A program made the translations under genes and the position numbers. From NCBI GenBank assembly GCA_003342895.1, contig PTFA01000029.1, positions 2,231,951 to 2,295,950 of the forward strand: a stretch of 64,000 bases of DNA, written 5' to 3'. Of the stretch, positions 25,001 to 40,000 are shown one piece after another (the stretch's first letter is position 1; each line of letters opens with the position of its first letter). Origin of the DNA: Casuarius casuarius (lineage: Eukaryota > Chordata > Aves > Casuariiformes > Casuariidae). Under the pieces are notes generated by a model. It saw nothing but the letters and a program-made list of their open reading frames with translations, made no database searches and was not told the origin of the DNA.

Positions 25001-28000
25001 CCAAGGCAAGGAGGCACTAAACAGCTTAGTGGCCTCAACCAGGATAATAAAGTCTTCTACTAATACAGCTTTGTGCCTTGTTCCCCAGTTATGATCCACA
25101 CTTCCATCAGCATCTCTGAACTTATATGGCTGCATCCACATCCAACATTGCAGCTGGAGGGCAGCTTTGCAGAGAAGGACTTGGGGGTCCTAGGGGACAG
25201 GGAGTTGAATGTGGGACAGCAATGCACCCTCGTGGCAAAGGCCAAAGTATCCTGGGATGCATTGGGCAGAACATTGCCTGCAGGTGGAGGGAGGTGATCC
25301 TTCTCCTCTGCTCAGCACTGATGAGGCCACATGTGGAGTACTGCGTCCAGGACTGGGCTCCCCAGTACAAGAAGGATATGGACATACTGGAGAGAGTCCA
25401 GTGAAGGGCCTCAAAGATGACAGGGAGAGGCTGAGGGGGTTGAGACTGTTCAGCCTGGAGAAGAAAAGGCTTGGGGGAATCTTAATAATGTGTGTAAATA
25501 TCTGACGGGAGGGTGTAAAGAAGACAAAGCCAGACTCTTCTCAGCAGTGCCCAGTGACAGGACAAGAGGCAATGGGCACAAACTGAAACACAGGAAATTT
25601 CACCCGAACACGAGAAAATACTTCTTCACAATGAGGGTGGTTGAACACTGGACATGTTGCCCAGAGAGGTTGTGGAGTCTCCAGCCTTGGAGAGATATAC
25701 AAAACCCAACTGGACATGGTCCTGGGCACCCTGCTCTAGCTGACCCTGCCCTGAGCAGGGAGTTGGACCAGATGATCTCCAGGGGTCCCCTGCCAACCCC
25801 AATAATTCTCTAATTCTGCAGTTCTGTTCTTCTCCCACTGCTGTCATACTATGATGAAAGTGGTACAACTTTGGGGTAAGCAAAATTTCACCAACAAAAT
25901 CTTTAGAAAAGCAGAGCATGTGTGTATCAGGAAGACTTAGAGCTGTGCCAGCCTACGCTAAAGAGGACGAGGACAAAGGCAGTGCTTTAAAACTTTGCAC
26001 AGCAGATGCCATTTCCAGGCAATCAAGGGTTTTCAATGCAGGGAGCAGCAACCAAACAGCCTCTTGATGGCGTGTGATTCCCATCACAGGACATTGCTGC
26101 TGAAAGAGCAGGGACACAGAGCTGGCAAACGGCTGACAGGAGCGGGTGAGGAAGAGCTGCTGGTGAGGGGCAAGGAGCTGCCGCCAGCGGTGGGTTAGAG
26201 GCACCCATTGGAGCCCAGCCAAGGAGAAAGGCAGCGTTACCGTGCTGTGCAATGTCACTCAGGATGTCTGTAGCCATCTGCTCAGCAGCGGTGCCTGTCT
26301 GCGACCCAGTCCGGTCATCGATGAGCACTATCTGGATGACAGGAGTGGAGCTTCGCAGCGCGACTCCCAGGAAGGTCTGTGCTTTGAGTACCTTGGATAT
26401 TGCCATCTGAACTCCGGCATATTCAGGCTTTTCAAAACACAAAAGACATAAAGAGATCAGTAGGCAGAAATTAGAGTCACATCTATAGACAGCCTTGATG
26501 GATGTACCAATAAGGCCCATCTATAAATCTTCAGGTGAAACCCATCACAGAGCTGCCATTCCTGTTACTGCATTGCCATTGGGTTTCCCAAATGATAGGT
26601 TCATATCTCCTGTCCCTGGGAAGCTGCACTGGGTGCGCAGCATCCCCCTCAGCAGAGGCGAGAGCACCAGGAACGCTCTCCGGATGATGCCTGCAGGAGC
26701 CAGCTGGTCCCACAGCTGCTACAGAGACCAGCCAGTCAATCCCCCCGCCTGACCTGCAGCCGAGGGAGCAATTTAATGTAGCGCACCCTTTAAACCATGT
26801 AGTAATATGTGTGGGGTCGTAAAGAGGGCAGGAAGCAGGCTTCCAGCTCTGGATCAATACAGCAATATTCTGGTATTGATCCTGCTGGTGTGAGGCCCGA
26901 GCGTGCCCTCACCCACCGGCAGCTCCTGGCCGCGGGCATCCTGGCATGAGCCGTCTCCCAGAGACCGCAGGATCCCATGGCATGAAATGGTGCGGATGCT
27001 GCCCGTGGCCCATGCGCTAGTTACTGTCCTTTCTTTAGGGCCGGAAGGGTCCGGGAACCTGGTGGCTGTCTCTGTTTCTGCCCCAGATTGAGAGGAGGTG
27101 GGCTGGCTGCAGCTGGGAGCAAGGGGGGTGGCACTGGCCTGGGTGGCACCAAATTCAAGGGGCCGAATTTGGGACACCAGCCATGGGGGGAGGTCGGGAG
27201 CCAATCGCGCAGGCTGCCGCTCCCCCGCTGGGCTGCTGGACCACAGGGCTCGGCCGCCCGCATCCCGGGGGCGATGCACGTGGCCATGCGTCACCCCCCC
27301 CCCCCCCGCCTTCCCCACGAGTCGCTGGCTGAGGTGGCTCGTGGTTTCCCGGTACCCTACTGCCGTCCCGCCAGCCAGCTGACGTACCAGGCTCAGGAAG
27401 GTTTGGACAAGCCTGTCCTGGTATTTCTGCAGGTCGAAGTCAGGAGTGAACTCCAGGCAAACAGTGGCTCCTGCAGCCCGAAAACAGAGGGATGAGGCAG
27501 GGCACACAGTCACCGAGCCTGGACTGGCCAGAGAGCTGGCGCGGACCCGAATCGCTGTGCTTTTCGGCACAAAGCACGATGCCGATTGCCGCCGGAGGCA
27601 CACAGGGCTCTCCAGCACCTCCGTGCAGCCGGATCTCATCATAGTACCAAGGAGCAGAGAGCTCGCAGTGGGGTCTGAAGGAAGACCCCGGAGGAACCGC
27701 TCCCTCTCACCGCTCTTTTTTTCGGCTGATTTTGGTTAAAAGCTTTTCTTTTCCATCATATTCCAGAGAGAAGCCTTCTGTCAGAGGCTTTTTCCTGCAT
27801 ATTCCTGTGGGAAAGTCTATGCTTATCTGGGTTTCAAGGCTGCAAGGCTGTGATTCAGCAATGCTACTGGTTCTCTGGATGTAAAGCACAGAGGAGGGGA
27901 CACTCACATTCCCTGTATCGCTGCACTGCATTCACTGATTCAAGTATTTTCCTTGAAAAAAATGCAAGGAAATGTTTATTGAAATGGGAAGTTCTCCTAA

Positions 28001-31000
28001 TGGCTTTTAAAGGCTCTGCTTTTATGGGCACAGCCAAGAAACAGATAGCGCCATTTTAATGAATTTGGTATGATAACAGTTAAAATTGTGTAAGAAAAAC
28101 TCCACTTAAACTCCTAGGTAGATTAATGCAGAAGCACACATGTGCAGAGGGAATACTGTCAATATCTCTTGTTTACGGTTTACTTTAAATATGTATGCTA
28201 TTTTAAGTGAAATAAACTTGCCATTGGAAAGATGACATTACTGTGAAAAAAGTGCCTTTCCTTTGAGTGTTTTCCATCGCATAAACTCAGCAGAGTCCTA
28301 TTAGCTTGATGAGTTTTGACATCCTGACAGGATAAACCAGAGGCAGGGATGGAGGGCTGCAATTCAGCGCAGGCCCCAAAGAGCCGTGATAACGCTCCAG
28401 AGAGACGTACGCTGCCTGGCGCCGGGCGAAGCACGTGCTGGGAGCGGACAGGACCCATGGGAGCAGTGCCGCCGCGCAGCTTGTGACCAGTTGGGTCACA
28501 GGTGTCCTTGGCCACCTTTCTAAGCACAAACCCTTCAGCTCCTCAACGGATGGAGAGAGCAGAGGTGCTACTGCCCCCACTGAAGTCCCCTGCACCCACG
28601 GTCGCTGGACCTCAGTTTTCCCAGCTGCAAGATGGCAGCCACGAGCAGCCGGTGGCTTCAGCGAGTTCACTGCAGGACTTGCTCATGCCTGTGGTTTGCT
28701 TTTAGTTTATGAAGCCCCTGGGGACGGGCACACGCGTGCCTATGCTGGTCCCTACGCTTGGACGCTGCAGTGAGCCCTCTGCCTCTGAGGGGCTCGGGCT
28801 GGCTCCCGGGCTGGGGTCTCATCCCCGGTGCCTGCCGGTTCTGCTTTAACGTCACTTTTTGCGGGAGCGGCCAGGAAAAAACATGAAGCAAAGTAAGAGG
28901 CGGGAAAGCAGCGCCTCTTTGCAGGACCTCCAGCCTGCGAGATCTGGCAGGTCCCCAGCGAGGGGCCGGCAAAGCCCCGCGAGCCCAGGGAAAGGGCCGC
29001 GGGGCAGGGCGAGGGCGAGGGGGCCGGGGCGCCGCACTCACCGCAGACCCCGCAGCAGTGGCCCAGGGGCCGCAGCGGGCTCCGGCACGCCGGCGCGGGG
29101 CACGGCCTCCCCGCTGCCCCCAGCAGGGCCGCGCAGACGCGGGGGCCGTCCTAAAGCAGAGCAGGGCAGCGTCAGCCCCTCGCCCCCGCGAGCCACCGCC
29201 CCCGGACGAGGCTCCACCAGCGGAGGTGGCCCCGTTCCCGGCATCTTCCACTGCCTCTTCGGGCTCCAGGGCTCGTCCCGAAGCCCCTGACACTGCCGTG
29301 GTGGGACTCACCCGGGTATTCCCGCAGATGCAGCCGGACTTGTCCGGACACCCGGTGCCCGACACCTGGAAAGTGCCGTTGCCGTGAAACTGCCGGGGTG
29401 CGGAGGGGCCCCGCAGGTACTCGGCCCAGGCCGCGGGGCTGCTGAACGTCTGGCCGGGAGAAGAGTGACAAGGAGGGCGTGCGTTTCCAGCAAGGCCAGA
29501 GCGGGTTCCCCGGCCGGCGAGCCCTCACGCGCCGCCGCCTTGGGCCCTGTCTGACCACCGGCTTTGGGGCAGCGGCGCGACGGGCTGAGGGTGCCGGGAA
29601 AATCCTGCCTGCGCACCCTGGCCACGCACCCCCAGGCTGCTGCTCCAGATCCCATCAGAGCAGCACTGGGTGGTGAAGGCAAAGGGATGGAGAGACTCGA
29701 GCCGCCCGGAGCAGCCCACGGCCACCCGTGTTCGTCCCACTGTGGTGCCGGCACAGCACTCCCACGGCTTGGTGCCTCGGGAAAACCTCCATGCAAGGCC
29801 AAAAATGGCTTTTTCCCACCCCGGAGAGGAGCCTGGCGCCCAGTGCCCGTCCGCTGGGTTCGTGGGGGTGAGCCTGCTGCGTTCCTGCGCTCCCTCTCCT
29901 CGTGACCTAGTTCGGGGGCCGCGGCGAGGAGGTGTGAGCCGAGCACGCCGCCGGGTTTCTCAGCCGCCCCGCGTTACCTGACCCATGAGAGAGATGCTCC
30001 GGAGATGAATCATGCCCTGCGATGAGTCGACGTTTACCCGGAAGGAGGTTTCGGGCTGAAAGATAACATCGTCGTACTGGCATGGGACGCGCTCCTCATC
30101 CACGGCAAAGATGCGTCCGCTCGGCTGCAGCTCCCCCGGCGAGGCGGCCGTCTGCCACAGCGCCGGGTCGAACCACGCCAGCCCATCGGCGTCCCCAAAA
30201 CTGATGGCCGAGCCTGCCAAGAGCAGCAAGAGAGGTCAAGAGCGACCCGGGCTTGGCACAACACCCACGTCGCACCCCATCCATCCCCGAGAGCTGGATT
30301 TTTACTGATTAATACCAGTTTTACTGATTTACCAGTTTTTACCGATATCATATGGCCTTTTATCAGCTGCATTGTTTATATTCATATTAAATTTTTTTTT
30401 TTAATCCAGCTGTGAAAGTTGCCCATTGATTTCACAGGAGCATCTGAGGGTCAGAAGCTAAAGCCTCGTGCAAAGAGGAGAGCTTCCCAAGCACGGCCGA
30501 AACAGGTCAGACAGCGCCGGTGGGGAACGATGGCGGTGATGAGCTTCCATCAGCTCTCCACGGTGAGCTTGGTAGCGACCCTGCACAGCCAGAGGCTGCA
30601 GTCCCTCCTCCAGATAGATCCACTGGTGCCTTCACCTCCTGCGCACTGCTCCCTCCGATTGCCCGGGCGTTTTTGCCAGGGGCAGAGACAACCCGCATTT
30701 ACCCGTGACATGGTTCAAAGCTGCCCACTGGAGCCCCGATGTGCACGCTGTGCTTCCTCACGCTCCACTTCTGATTCTGGTTGTTTTTCTGCAGCTGAAC
30801 TAAAAAGCCGCTTGCCATTGAAAGTGTTATTTATCGCCTAAATACCAAAAATACCTCTGCCTAGCAAACAGCTTTCAGGCTAATAACAGGCACTGATAAA
30901 ACAAAACTGCTACCTCAGTCATCGCAAATCTCAGTTTGAGCCTAACAGGAGGTTGAATGATGTGTTAGCGCTGAAATGCATTTATGCAAATACGAGCTGG

Positions 31001-34000
31001 GCCAAAGGCCAACTCTCTGAAATGGCTGTGGTTCAGCTCTCTGAGGCCTGGGTGTGTAATTCATAACCAGTTTTCTTTAGAAATACGATGGCAAAGAAAA
31101 TGAGGACTTTGATGTGGCTACATGCTTAATAGACAGGGTAAAATACAAACAATATTTACCTCTCTGCTACGGCTTCAAAGACTTCCCTGGTATAATTATT
31201 TTTTTAGAAGACAGGTGATCTAGCAGAAAAAGAAGATCTGATGCGAAGGAGGTCATCAAAGAAAAGGCAGATATTAAAAGAGGAGTGATTCACTTTATTC
31301 TGAGGTGGGATAGCAAAAAGACGTTTGTAGAAGTGTTTGTGCTGAATTTGCTTGATTAAGGGCTGATTGGGTGACTAGTCGGGGCACAAAATACCTGAGT
31401 CACATCCTGGATCCCAGCTGCCGTCAAAAGCTGCAAATCCTGCCCCAGACGCCAGGATGAATTCTCCGTCCAGCGGAAGGTACTAAACAAAGGGATTCAA
31501 AACGTCACTGTGTGGTCCCGCTGCCCAGGCTCGCAAGCAAATAACCACGGCACTTATTTGACCGTCCAGTATCCTCGCTGTCTCCCAGGCGCTTTGCAGT
31601 CATGAGGAGTCGCCCCCGCTGTGCCCTGTGCAGTGGGAAAGCATCACCTCCTTTTTTACAGAGGGGGACGCTGGGATGGGGAAAGGCAGTTTCACTTTAT
31701 CTTACAGTAACATAAAGCCATGAAGCATTTAGGGGGAAAAAAAAAAAAGCAAAAGAAAACAAAAATAAACCCTTTCAAGAACTTCTTAGGTACATAGGCT
31801 CCCAACCGCCTCTGAAATTGTTTTATATGTTTGTACATTGTGCAAAATCTAATTCTTATTCTGCCAGCGCACCGAGCGGGGGGAAGTGCAGGGCCTCGGG
31901 GGGGAGGTGCCCAGTCCTCACTGCAGGGCTGTGCCCAGCCGAGCCTCCTGATGCCAGAAGGATGGTTTCCCGGCCTCCTGGGACCCTCCTGTCCCTGGAT
32001 GCTGGCTGGGGGAGAGCCAGGCCACCTCCACCCCCTGGGCAAGGCTGGGGTTGAGGCTGCTCCAACTTGCACTTTGCTAGCATAGACCAACATGGGTGTG
32101 TTTATTAAATGATGGGCCCTTCTAAATCTGCCCTAGCTTGACCCAGCGACACTTGGAAATAGCTTTTTCTGAGGACACCATCACGCAGGTCAGCATGTGT
32201 CATCCCGTTGACATCTGTCTGCCACACCATGTGGACTGTGCTTATGCCCTGCACGTGAGACATATTTAAAAAAAAAAAATGCACAGGGTCAAACAAACCT
32301 TGACGAGGTGTCAACTAGTGAATTTGCACTTGGAGCAAACTAAGGAAAACACACAGTAGCATTTAACCAGCTGTGCTGCCATCGGTAGAGCCGCTCTGTA
32401 AGACATCACCACCAGGTAGGCAGAGCTGCCACGTCTACTTGGCTTGAGCCAAGCAAGGCATCTGCTTGTGGCCACGCAGGCAAACCTGCCTAGCTCCAGA
32501 TGCACAGTGCTCCAGCTCACTCTGCATCTGGTGACCGTCCCACTGAAGAGCTGTAGCCAGCCAGGTCGCCAGCCAGTATTGCCGACTGCAGGACACATTT
32601 TAGCAAGCAGCCGAGTCGGGCAACTCATTCATAACACATAGCTTATTCAGCCCACCTCATCTTATTTTCCATTTATGAATTACTCAAGAAAAAGTTGGGT
32701 TTTCCCCCAGTATTTTCATGTGTCAAGGAGTGAGTAATGTTCAAGGCTCTGTTCTCCTCTAACTCAGTCTATCCAGGGTTTTTTAGCATCGCTCTTCAGA
32801 CAGTAGCTGGAAGCCCTCCAGGACTGCGTTATTCCCACACACGGGATCCTGTGGGCAGGGAGAGGAGTGTTAGGATGAATTTTAAGGTTTCATCTATCTG
32901 ACCAGTCTTTAAATATGCATGTAGATAAGCAAGACTTAAGGAATGACTGTCACACAGGGGTTGTGATAGCTTTCTGTCCTTGGGGTCGTCTTGCCTGAAG
33001 ATGCTCCAGTCCGTACAGGGACCACCTTTGTGGGGATGTTCATCGAGGCAAAAAGCGCCTCATCCCCAAGCTACAAGCAGCCGTTTCACATGCTTTGTGC
33101 CTTGGTGTTGCAGTGCTTTGAAGTCCATAGCCCAGATCATCATCTTGCTTTAGAAACCATGAGAAGCCAGAGCAGAGAGCAGAGGACAGCTGCTACCGAG
33201 AAGAACTCACAGTGCTCCTATGTACCACCTGTTTCAGATCCAGCTGCTTTGCACATTGCTCTGGTCTAGACAAAAGGTGATGAAAAGGAGAATAAGTGAG
33301 GCCTGGGCACCATCTACCCCAAGGGAATGGAGTCTCCCCACCAGCTAGAGAAGAAAGAAGCCTTCACCTATGGATGCTGTGACATGAGACCTTAATGTGC
33401 AGTGCCTAACTGGAAACCACACCATCATGTTTGCCAAAATTTCTGTTATTTCTGTCGAGTAATGAAAATTCTTCCAAGACTGAAGCATTGAAAGAGGCTG
33501 AAAGGTCTGTTAGGACAAGAATGTCAAAGTGTTCTTTATCTACAGATATAAAAGTCACATGTAGTAACATTATGAGGCTCAGGACTTGGCCTGCTTTGAG
33601 CTAGGCAAGATCTATGTTACCAGTTTCATTTATAAGGTCCTTCACTTCAGAGATGCTCCAGCTTGTATTCCTCCAAGCCCACCTGGGAACAGGCAGCTGA
33701 ACACTTTGTGGCAGTCAACACCAAATACCCAGGACAGATACGGTCAGCGCTGCCAGCCAGCTGAGTGTGTGGCTAGGCAGACTCTCTCTCCCAGTGCTTG
33801 CTTGGCCTGCTCAGGCAGGAGCAGCTCCAGGCCCTCACGGCTGTCTCTCTCACCAGCCTTTGGGGATCAGTTTGCTGAGCTGCCACCCTGGCCGAGTTTG
33901 CGGTGCATCACTGCCCCAAGCAGGAAGGGTAGCCAGCTGGCTGCAGGCTGGTGGGTACCAGCTGAACTCGTCAAGACTGGATGTATTTGATGGTTTTTTT

Positions 34001-37000
34001 GGCAACATATGATACCAGATCTTCACTGCAGTCAACTGCGGCCACTCAGGCCTGTAATTGAAGAGATCTTTGTGAGAGAGGAAGAACAAGCAGACAGCAG
34101 CTGCTGGTGACAGGGATGAGTGACACACCGGTCCATGACTAGCTGACCCTGCTTTGTTTTCCCAGCCTTTGGAAACTGGCATTCATGAGTACTGTGGCTG
34201 GATCAAGACCACTGGGTTAGTAAGCCCCTGCCCTCATCTCTTCCTGGATGAGATCTCTTTCCCCACTAGATTTACCAAACACCTTGACTGTGGTTGCAGA
34301 TCTGAGCTTTCCAAACACCCTGAGGTGGTCATGAGGGATGCAGTGAACTTTCCTGTCCAGAAGGTTGTTTGTTCAGAGCTTAAAAAGAAGAAAAAAAAGC
34401 CACGAAGACAACACTTAGACAAATAGGTACCTGTGTTTGTAAGCTGCATCAGTCACCCTTCTCCAGGGAGCAAGGCAAGAGCACTTTGTGCATGCATTAT
34501 AAGCATGGAAAAACAGGTAAGAATTTGCGCTTGCTCACATGGCTTAGAAGGAAAGCTACAGCGATCTAGCTGAGCTCAGTGTGGGGAGAGTGGGGGTGAG
34601 GCAGGCTTTGCTGATTAAAGAGAAACACACACACACAAAATATGCAAAAGCCAGTCCAATGACCAACCACATCCTCCTGTGCCTATGAGGGACTAGTGGT
34701 GAGCCTGCTGTAGAGAGGGGCCTGGATGGATCACAGCAGACACAGGGTTAGCAGCACGCATAGGCAGTGGGGAGAGGCAGAAGAAAAGGTCTCTCAGCCT
34801 CTCCCTGAATCTGCCCCACGTCTTCAGCACTGATGCTGCCAGCTTGCCGGGGTCTGGATCCACTGTCTGGAGAAGACGTAGCTTCTCCAGCTCATGCTAG
34901 AGATCCCCTTCCACCACGGAGGCCTACAACCTAGGCTGGCTGGAGTTTTCAAACCCAAAGAAAGATGTCCACATCCCGCCTAATGCAAGTGTGGCAGGGA
35001 AAAGAGAGTCCCCCAGCCCACACACCATCCCAGTCACTGACCAGTTCACACTGAGCTCCAGACCAGACACACAGGACAGGGACTGCCCCGAATCCACGTA
35101 CACACCAGCCCTGGAACTAAAACTGCAAGTGTGCAAGCTGACGTAAGAAGTTACCGAATCTGCAGAGGCTGAAATGCAAGAAGAGCCCTGCAGGAGTTTC
35201 TGAGGAAGGCCTGCCCCGTGCCAGCATCCGCAGATGATCTCGCAGCCCACAGAGGCAGACGTGTGTTACACTCACCACCAGGCCCCACAGGCAGGCAGTG
35301 GTATCACTTGCTGGTTTGAAGTGGAGCTGAACAAGTTCTCCCCAAGATGCATGCCACTGGCCGGCATTTCAGAAGTGGCTCAGTTGCCCAGAGGGTATTA
35401 ATTTGTAAATAATTTGCACTGGTATTTAGCAGAGAGTTAAGCATCGCGGCTCACTGCAGAGGACAAATGGAGACTCTGGTTGGGAAAGTGGCTTTCCGCA
35501 ATTGGTAGTTTAGTATAGAAATCACATATAGGCTGGGACACTTTCCAAGAACATTTTGAACTGAGCAATGACATGTACCAAAGGACCAGAGCCAAAAAGC
35601 TGGCAGTTTCATCTGCTTTCTCTTGCTCCTGCCAACCTGTGCTCCAGGGTCATTAGTACAGTGTGCTACTTAGAGTCCCATTAGTCATTTCCCATCCCTG
35701 ATACTGGTAAATGACTTATCTCTTTGGTCTTCATTAGCAAATGTAATGACAACTGAAACACAGTCACAATTTTTCTCACCAAAGCCAGCAAAAAAAAAAA
35801 AAAAGAAAGAAAGACCACGCGTGGATCTCAGCCCATAGTCATCGTGTTTGCAACCCGGCAGCGCAGCGCTGTGCAAGAGCGGGACGCCCAAGAAGTCCCG
35901 AGATGTTCACAAGCGAAAACGAAACTGCCTTTCTGAAATAAAAAGAAAAAAGAGGGGCAGAAGTGACTGGCAGGGTAAGACCCACCTTCCCAGTTTACGG
36001 ATCTTCCTCGTTTAGTGACCTGCAGCTATTCTGACCTAACGACGGAGGCCTGGGAACGCAGCTTCGGAAACGTGCAGCTTTCACCCAGCCTCCGGCACAG
36101 CCCCGCTCGGCCTGGTTAACGAGCGCCAGCCGGAGCCGAGGGACGGCGGCGGCGTGCCCGGTGTGCCACGCTCATCCATGCCAGAAAACCCACGGCGCTG
36201 CCGCTGCGGCCCCGGGAGAGCGTGGCTCGCGATTGCCGGTTTCCGTATCGCCCATCAAATCCCTGCTCCGCTCGGGCAGCTCCAGCCCGCAGAGGGCAGC
36301 AGGCAGCCGGAGCCGCCGGCACTGCAGCCCAGCGATGGGGAGCATAGGGATTTTCCCAGCATCCTTCAGGGGCTGCCCGGGGCTCCGGAGAGTAGCCGGC
36401 TGTGCAGACCCCTGGGGTGGATCCAGCTGCTTGCCGAAGGCATCCGAAAGGCGCTGGGCCAAGTTTATCCGCAGGTAACTCTCTTCGCCAGCTCCAGAGC
36501 CGTGCCAGGGCTCACTCGCCGCTGGGTTTCTTGGGTTCGTTAGGGGGGTTCGCTTGCTTGTTTTCCTGCCCGGGTGAAGCTCACACCTGCATCCTCGGGC
36601 TGGTTTCCTTCCCCTCAGCCACAGGCACAAGCGCACGTCCTCAGTTGGCCGCGGTGCCGGGTCCAGGTCGCCCTCCGTTATCGCCCCCATCTATACCAAA
36701 ACTCAACATTTCCAGGCAGCGGGCTGGGAAATGCCAGGACGCTATCCGGCACTTCTGCAGACCGGGCTCCAGTGGGGAACAGCTGGCGGTGTCCCAAGGA
36801 CCAGGGGTAGGAGAGTCCCCAGGTCCCTGCTAGGCTCCTCCAGCCTCTGCGTCCCTCCCAGCCCCGGCGCTCCTGCCTCTGTGCCAAGAAACCTCCTCCG
36901 CTTGGCGCAGACCGGCAACGAGAGGGAAAACCAGGCAGGAGCCGCAGGAAAGGCGAGGCAGAGGTGCTGCGGAAAGGCGCGGGACCGCGATGGAGAAGAG

Positions 37001-40000
37001 GGTGCTGGCACCACTGGGGGCGGCGGGAGCGGCAGCGGGCCCATCGCCCAGCCCTGCAGCGTGGCGGGCGCCCGGCTGCGGCTGCGGGCTCGCGGAGGGC
37101 AGCCGGTGCTCCCCGCCGGCCCCCGGAGGCTGGAGATGTTCCCGCAGAATCGCATTACTGCGGTCGCCACGGGCAGGCTGCCCGAAACGAACCGATTCGG
37201 CTGAGCGCGCCAAAGGCAATAACAAATGGCTGGAAATCCTTTAAATAAGGCTTAATGACCTCTGCTGAGTGGGAGGAACGGGCATAGCCTCTCCAGCCCA
37301 GCCGTGAGGGCGGCCGGGCACGTCCCCGGCCAGCACGCGTGCCGAGCCGGGAAGGGCGAGCCGAGGAGGGCGACCCGCTGCCAGGCTGGGACCTTCCTGC
37401 CCAGAGAGCTCTGCCCTGGCTCTTCGTCCCGGGCCGGGGACACATGCGTGGCGGGGGACCGGGCAAAGGAGCAGTGTGCCGGGGGGACGTGGCTTCGGCG
37501 TCATCCCCTGCAAGCTAATGAGGCGCCTGGCTGCCTCTGCCCTGCGTAAGTCCCTGCCTCCGCCTCCCGCAAGGCAGGATAATTTGGCAGCAGTGCAGCT
37601 GCGCTCTCGTTAATGCAGGATCAGGTTCCCCCGCTGTGTCTGCTCATCACTTTTTACCTTGCGTTTCGAAGCGCGGGCCCCTGCACCTGCTCCCGGCAGA
37701 AGCACGTCTAAGTTGGTCTTGGCACCGCAGCCCCCAGCACAGCGGTAGCCGGTCACATCGGGTCTCCAAAATGTAGCTTGGTGGTGCTGGAGCGGCCGAG
37801 GCGCGCTCAGAGCGGGGCCCGCCGGCCCCTCTGCGGCTGGGCAGGAGCAGCGGGAACGTGCCCCTGTCCTGCTGCCCGTGCCCAGCTCCGCTCCGGCATT
37901 GCTCTCCTGACCCACGACCTCACTTGCGTCAAAACAGTCTGCTGGTTTTGTGACGGGAAGCAAAATCCAAGCACGTTTTCGTCTGGTTCTAGCAAATGCA
38001 AGTTACCCAAGCTTGACTGCCCGCTCCAGCTGCTGTGCAGAGCCACGATAAGCTCAAAAACAACAGTATTTCCTGGCCTCGGGGAAAAACAGAGCAAAGA
38101 CCTTGCCAAGACCGTGCCGCATTAGCAGGCTGCCAGCCTTCCCCCGCAGGGGACCGCGTGCCTGCCCCGGGCCCCGGCGGTCCTGCACCCCTGAGGCCAA
38201 CAGCAGGACGCAAAGGCAGCTCGGTCTGGAAGCTGCACGCACAGCTCTCCGTGCTGCGGGCCAGCGTGGTGAAGGTGCGTCCTGGGCTCATTCCTCCCGC
38301 TGCGGTCACTGCCCCGGTCACTGGGTGACAAACGCGTGGTGGCTAAATCACAGCACGCCGGTGGGGTCCAGACTGATGGGGTAAAAGCCACCGCAGGTGC
38401 AAACCCGGCGGCGCAGCATCCTGCTCTCCGAGCAGAAACTGGGCATCCTGGAGCAAGGACCAAGACCCGAGTGGAGGTCCGGCAGCCGCTGGCGAGCGCT
38501 GGAAGGGGCTCGGCGCGCACTTGCTCCCGGGAGCACAGCCGGGCACGAGACAACAGCCAGGCTTAGCCTGGCAGGAGGCGAAGGGCACACGGGGACACCA
38601 CACATCAGCATGAGGGACTGCGTCTCGGTCACCAACCCCATCTCTGGAGGGCATCGGATGTGTCCTGCATCGCCCAGTAAGGGAGCGCAGAGACACAGCT
38701 CCTGCGCTGGGGAGCCAGCGTGCTGCACTGCGGCCCCTCCGGGAGTGCAGTAAGGTAAATCCAGCTAAGGCACCAGAGTTACAGAGGCAGAATCCAAACG
38801 GAGGTTTAAAGCTATGCGCCAAATTGACATAAAATCAGTCCAATTCATTTTTCTGAATTTCCCCCTGCAAACAAGGTCACACCGAGAGCTCTGGGGCTGA
38901 GCGTGGCTGGAACAGTCCTCAGCGCGGCGGGACAGCGGCCCTTGCACAGAGCTGCCGCAAGGAAAGACGTGCCGCCAGCACCCGCTCCGCTGCCACGGCG
39001 CAGCCTGCAAGCCACCGGGATGCTGGCAAGCTGCTCTGGTCATTACGGGCCCTAAAAAATTCTCCTGCTGGAAGCTAGACTACAAGGAACAAATGCACTC
39101 GGGGAGGTGTTATCCTCGATAACTGCGAAAGGCAGTTTTATTGCACTCCTCGCTCAGGCAGACCTTCAGCGGGAACACTGCCAGAGAAAAGCCTGCAGGA
39201 TTTGGGCTTGTAATTACGTGCTGTCACACAAACAAACCCACATACGCGCGCTCCCATGAAATTTTTACCTCCGTCTCAGAAAAAAGGAAAAATAATCCCT
39301 CTCCTTGGTGTCTTGTTAACCTGACTTCCCTGCTCTTTCACAGGCGGGGGGAGGGGAGCATAAACCATTGCGATTCATTAGCACCGGCGCCCCTGGAGAG
39401 CAATTGGCATTTCGAGATCAATCTCTGCCAGGAGCCGGGAAGCAGCATCCTGCAGCAAAGCCGAGCACATTCTGCTCTCACCATTAGGCAGCTAAAAATA
39501 TAGTGTCGGGGAAGGCGAGGCCCTCGGCAGACCCCAGCGCCCCGCGTGCGCCGGGCAGAGCCGGGATGAGGCCGGGGCCAGCCGGGCTGGCGATGGCGGG
39601 CCCGAGGCCGGTGGGATGCGGGGCGGCCAGGTGGGCTTTGCAGGAGCGTGGGGGCTCGGTGGTGCCGGCCTGGCGTCGGGGTTGCTATGGCCACTCCGCT
39701 CCTCCGGCAGCGCGGAGCGGGGAAGGCGACCTGCAGCAATGGGCTGGTGCTGCAGTGACGCTGCCCATCTGCATCCGCAGCGCCGTTGCAGCAGCGCCCG
39801 CCAGCCCCGCTCCGTCCCGGCCGCCCGCTCCCGAGGGGCACTCCGAAGGGCAGCATCCCACCCCGCGCTGCGCGCCCGAGGCTTTCTGCGGATTGACCCT
39901 GAGGCACCGCTGAAAGCCTGCTAAACACCTCTCTGCTTCCTTAGGCAGCTAAACACCATGGAAAACCTAGCGCGATAGTGATGGTTACGCTTCAAAGTCA

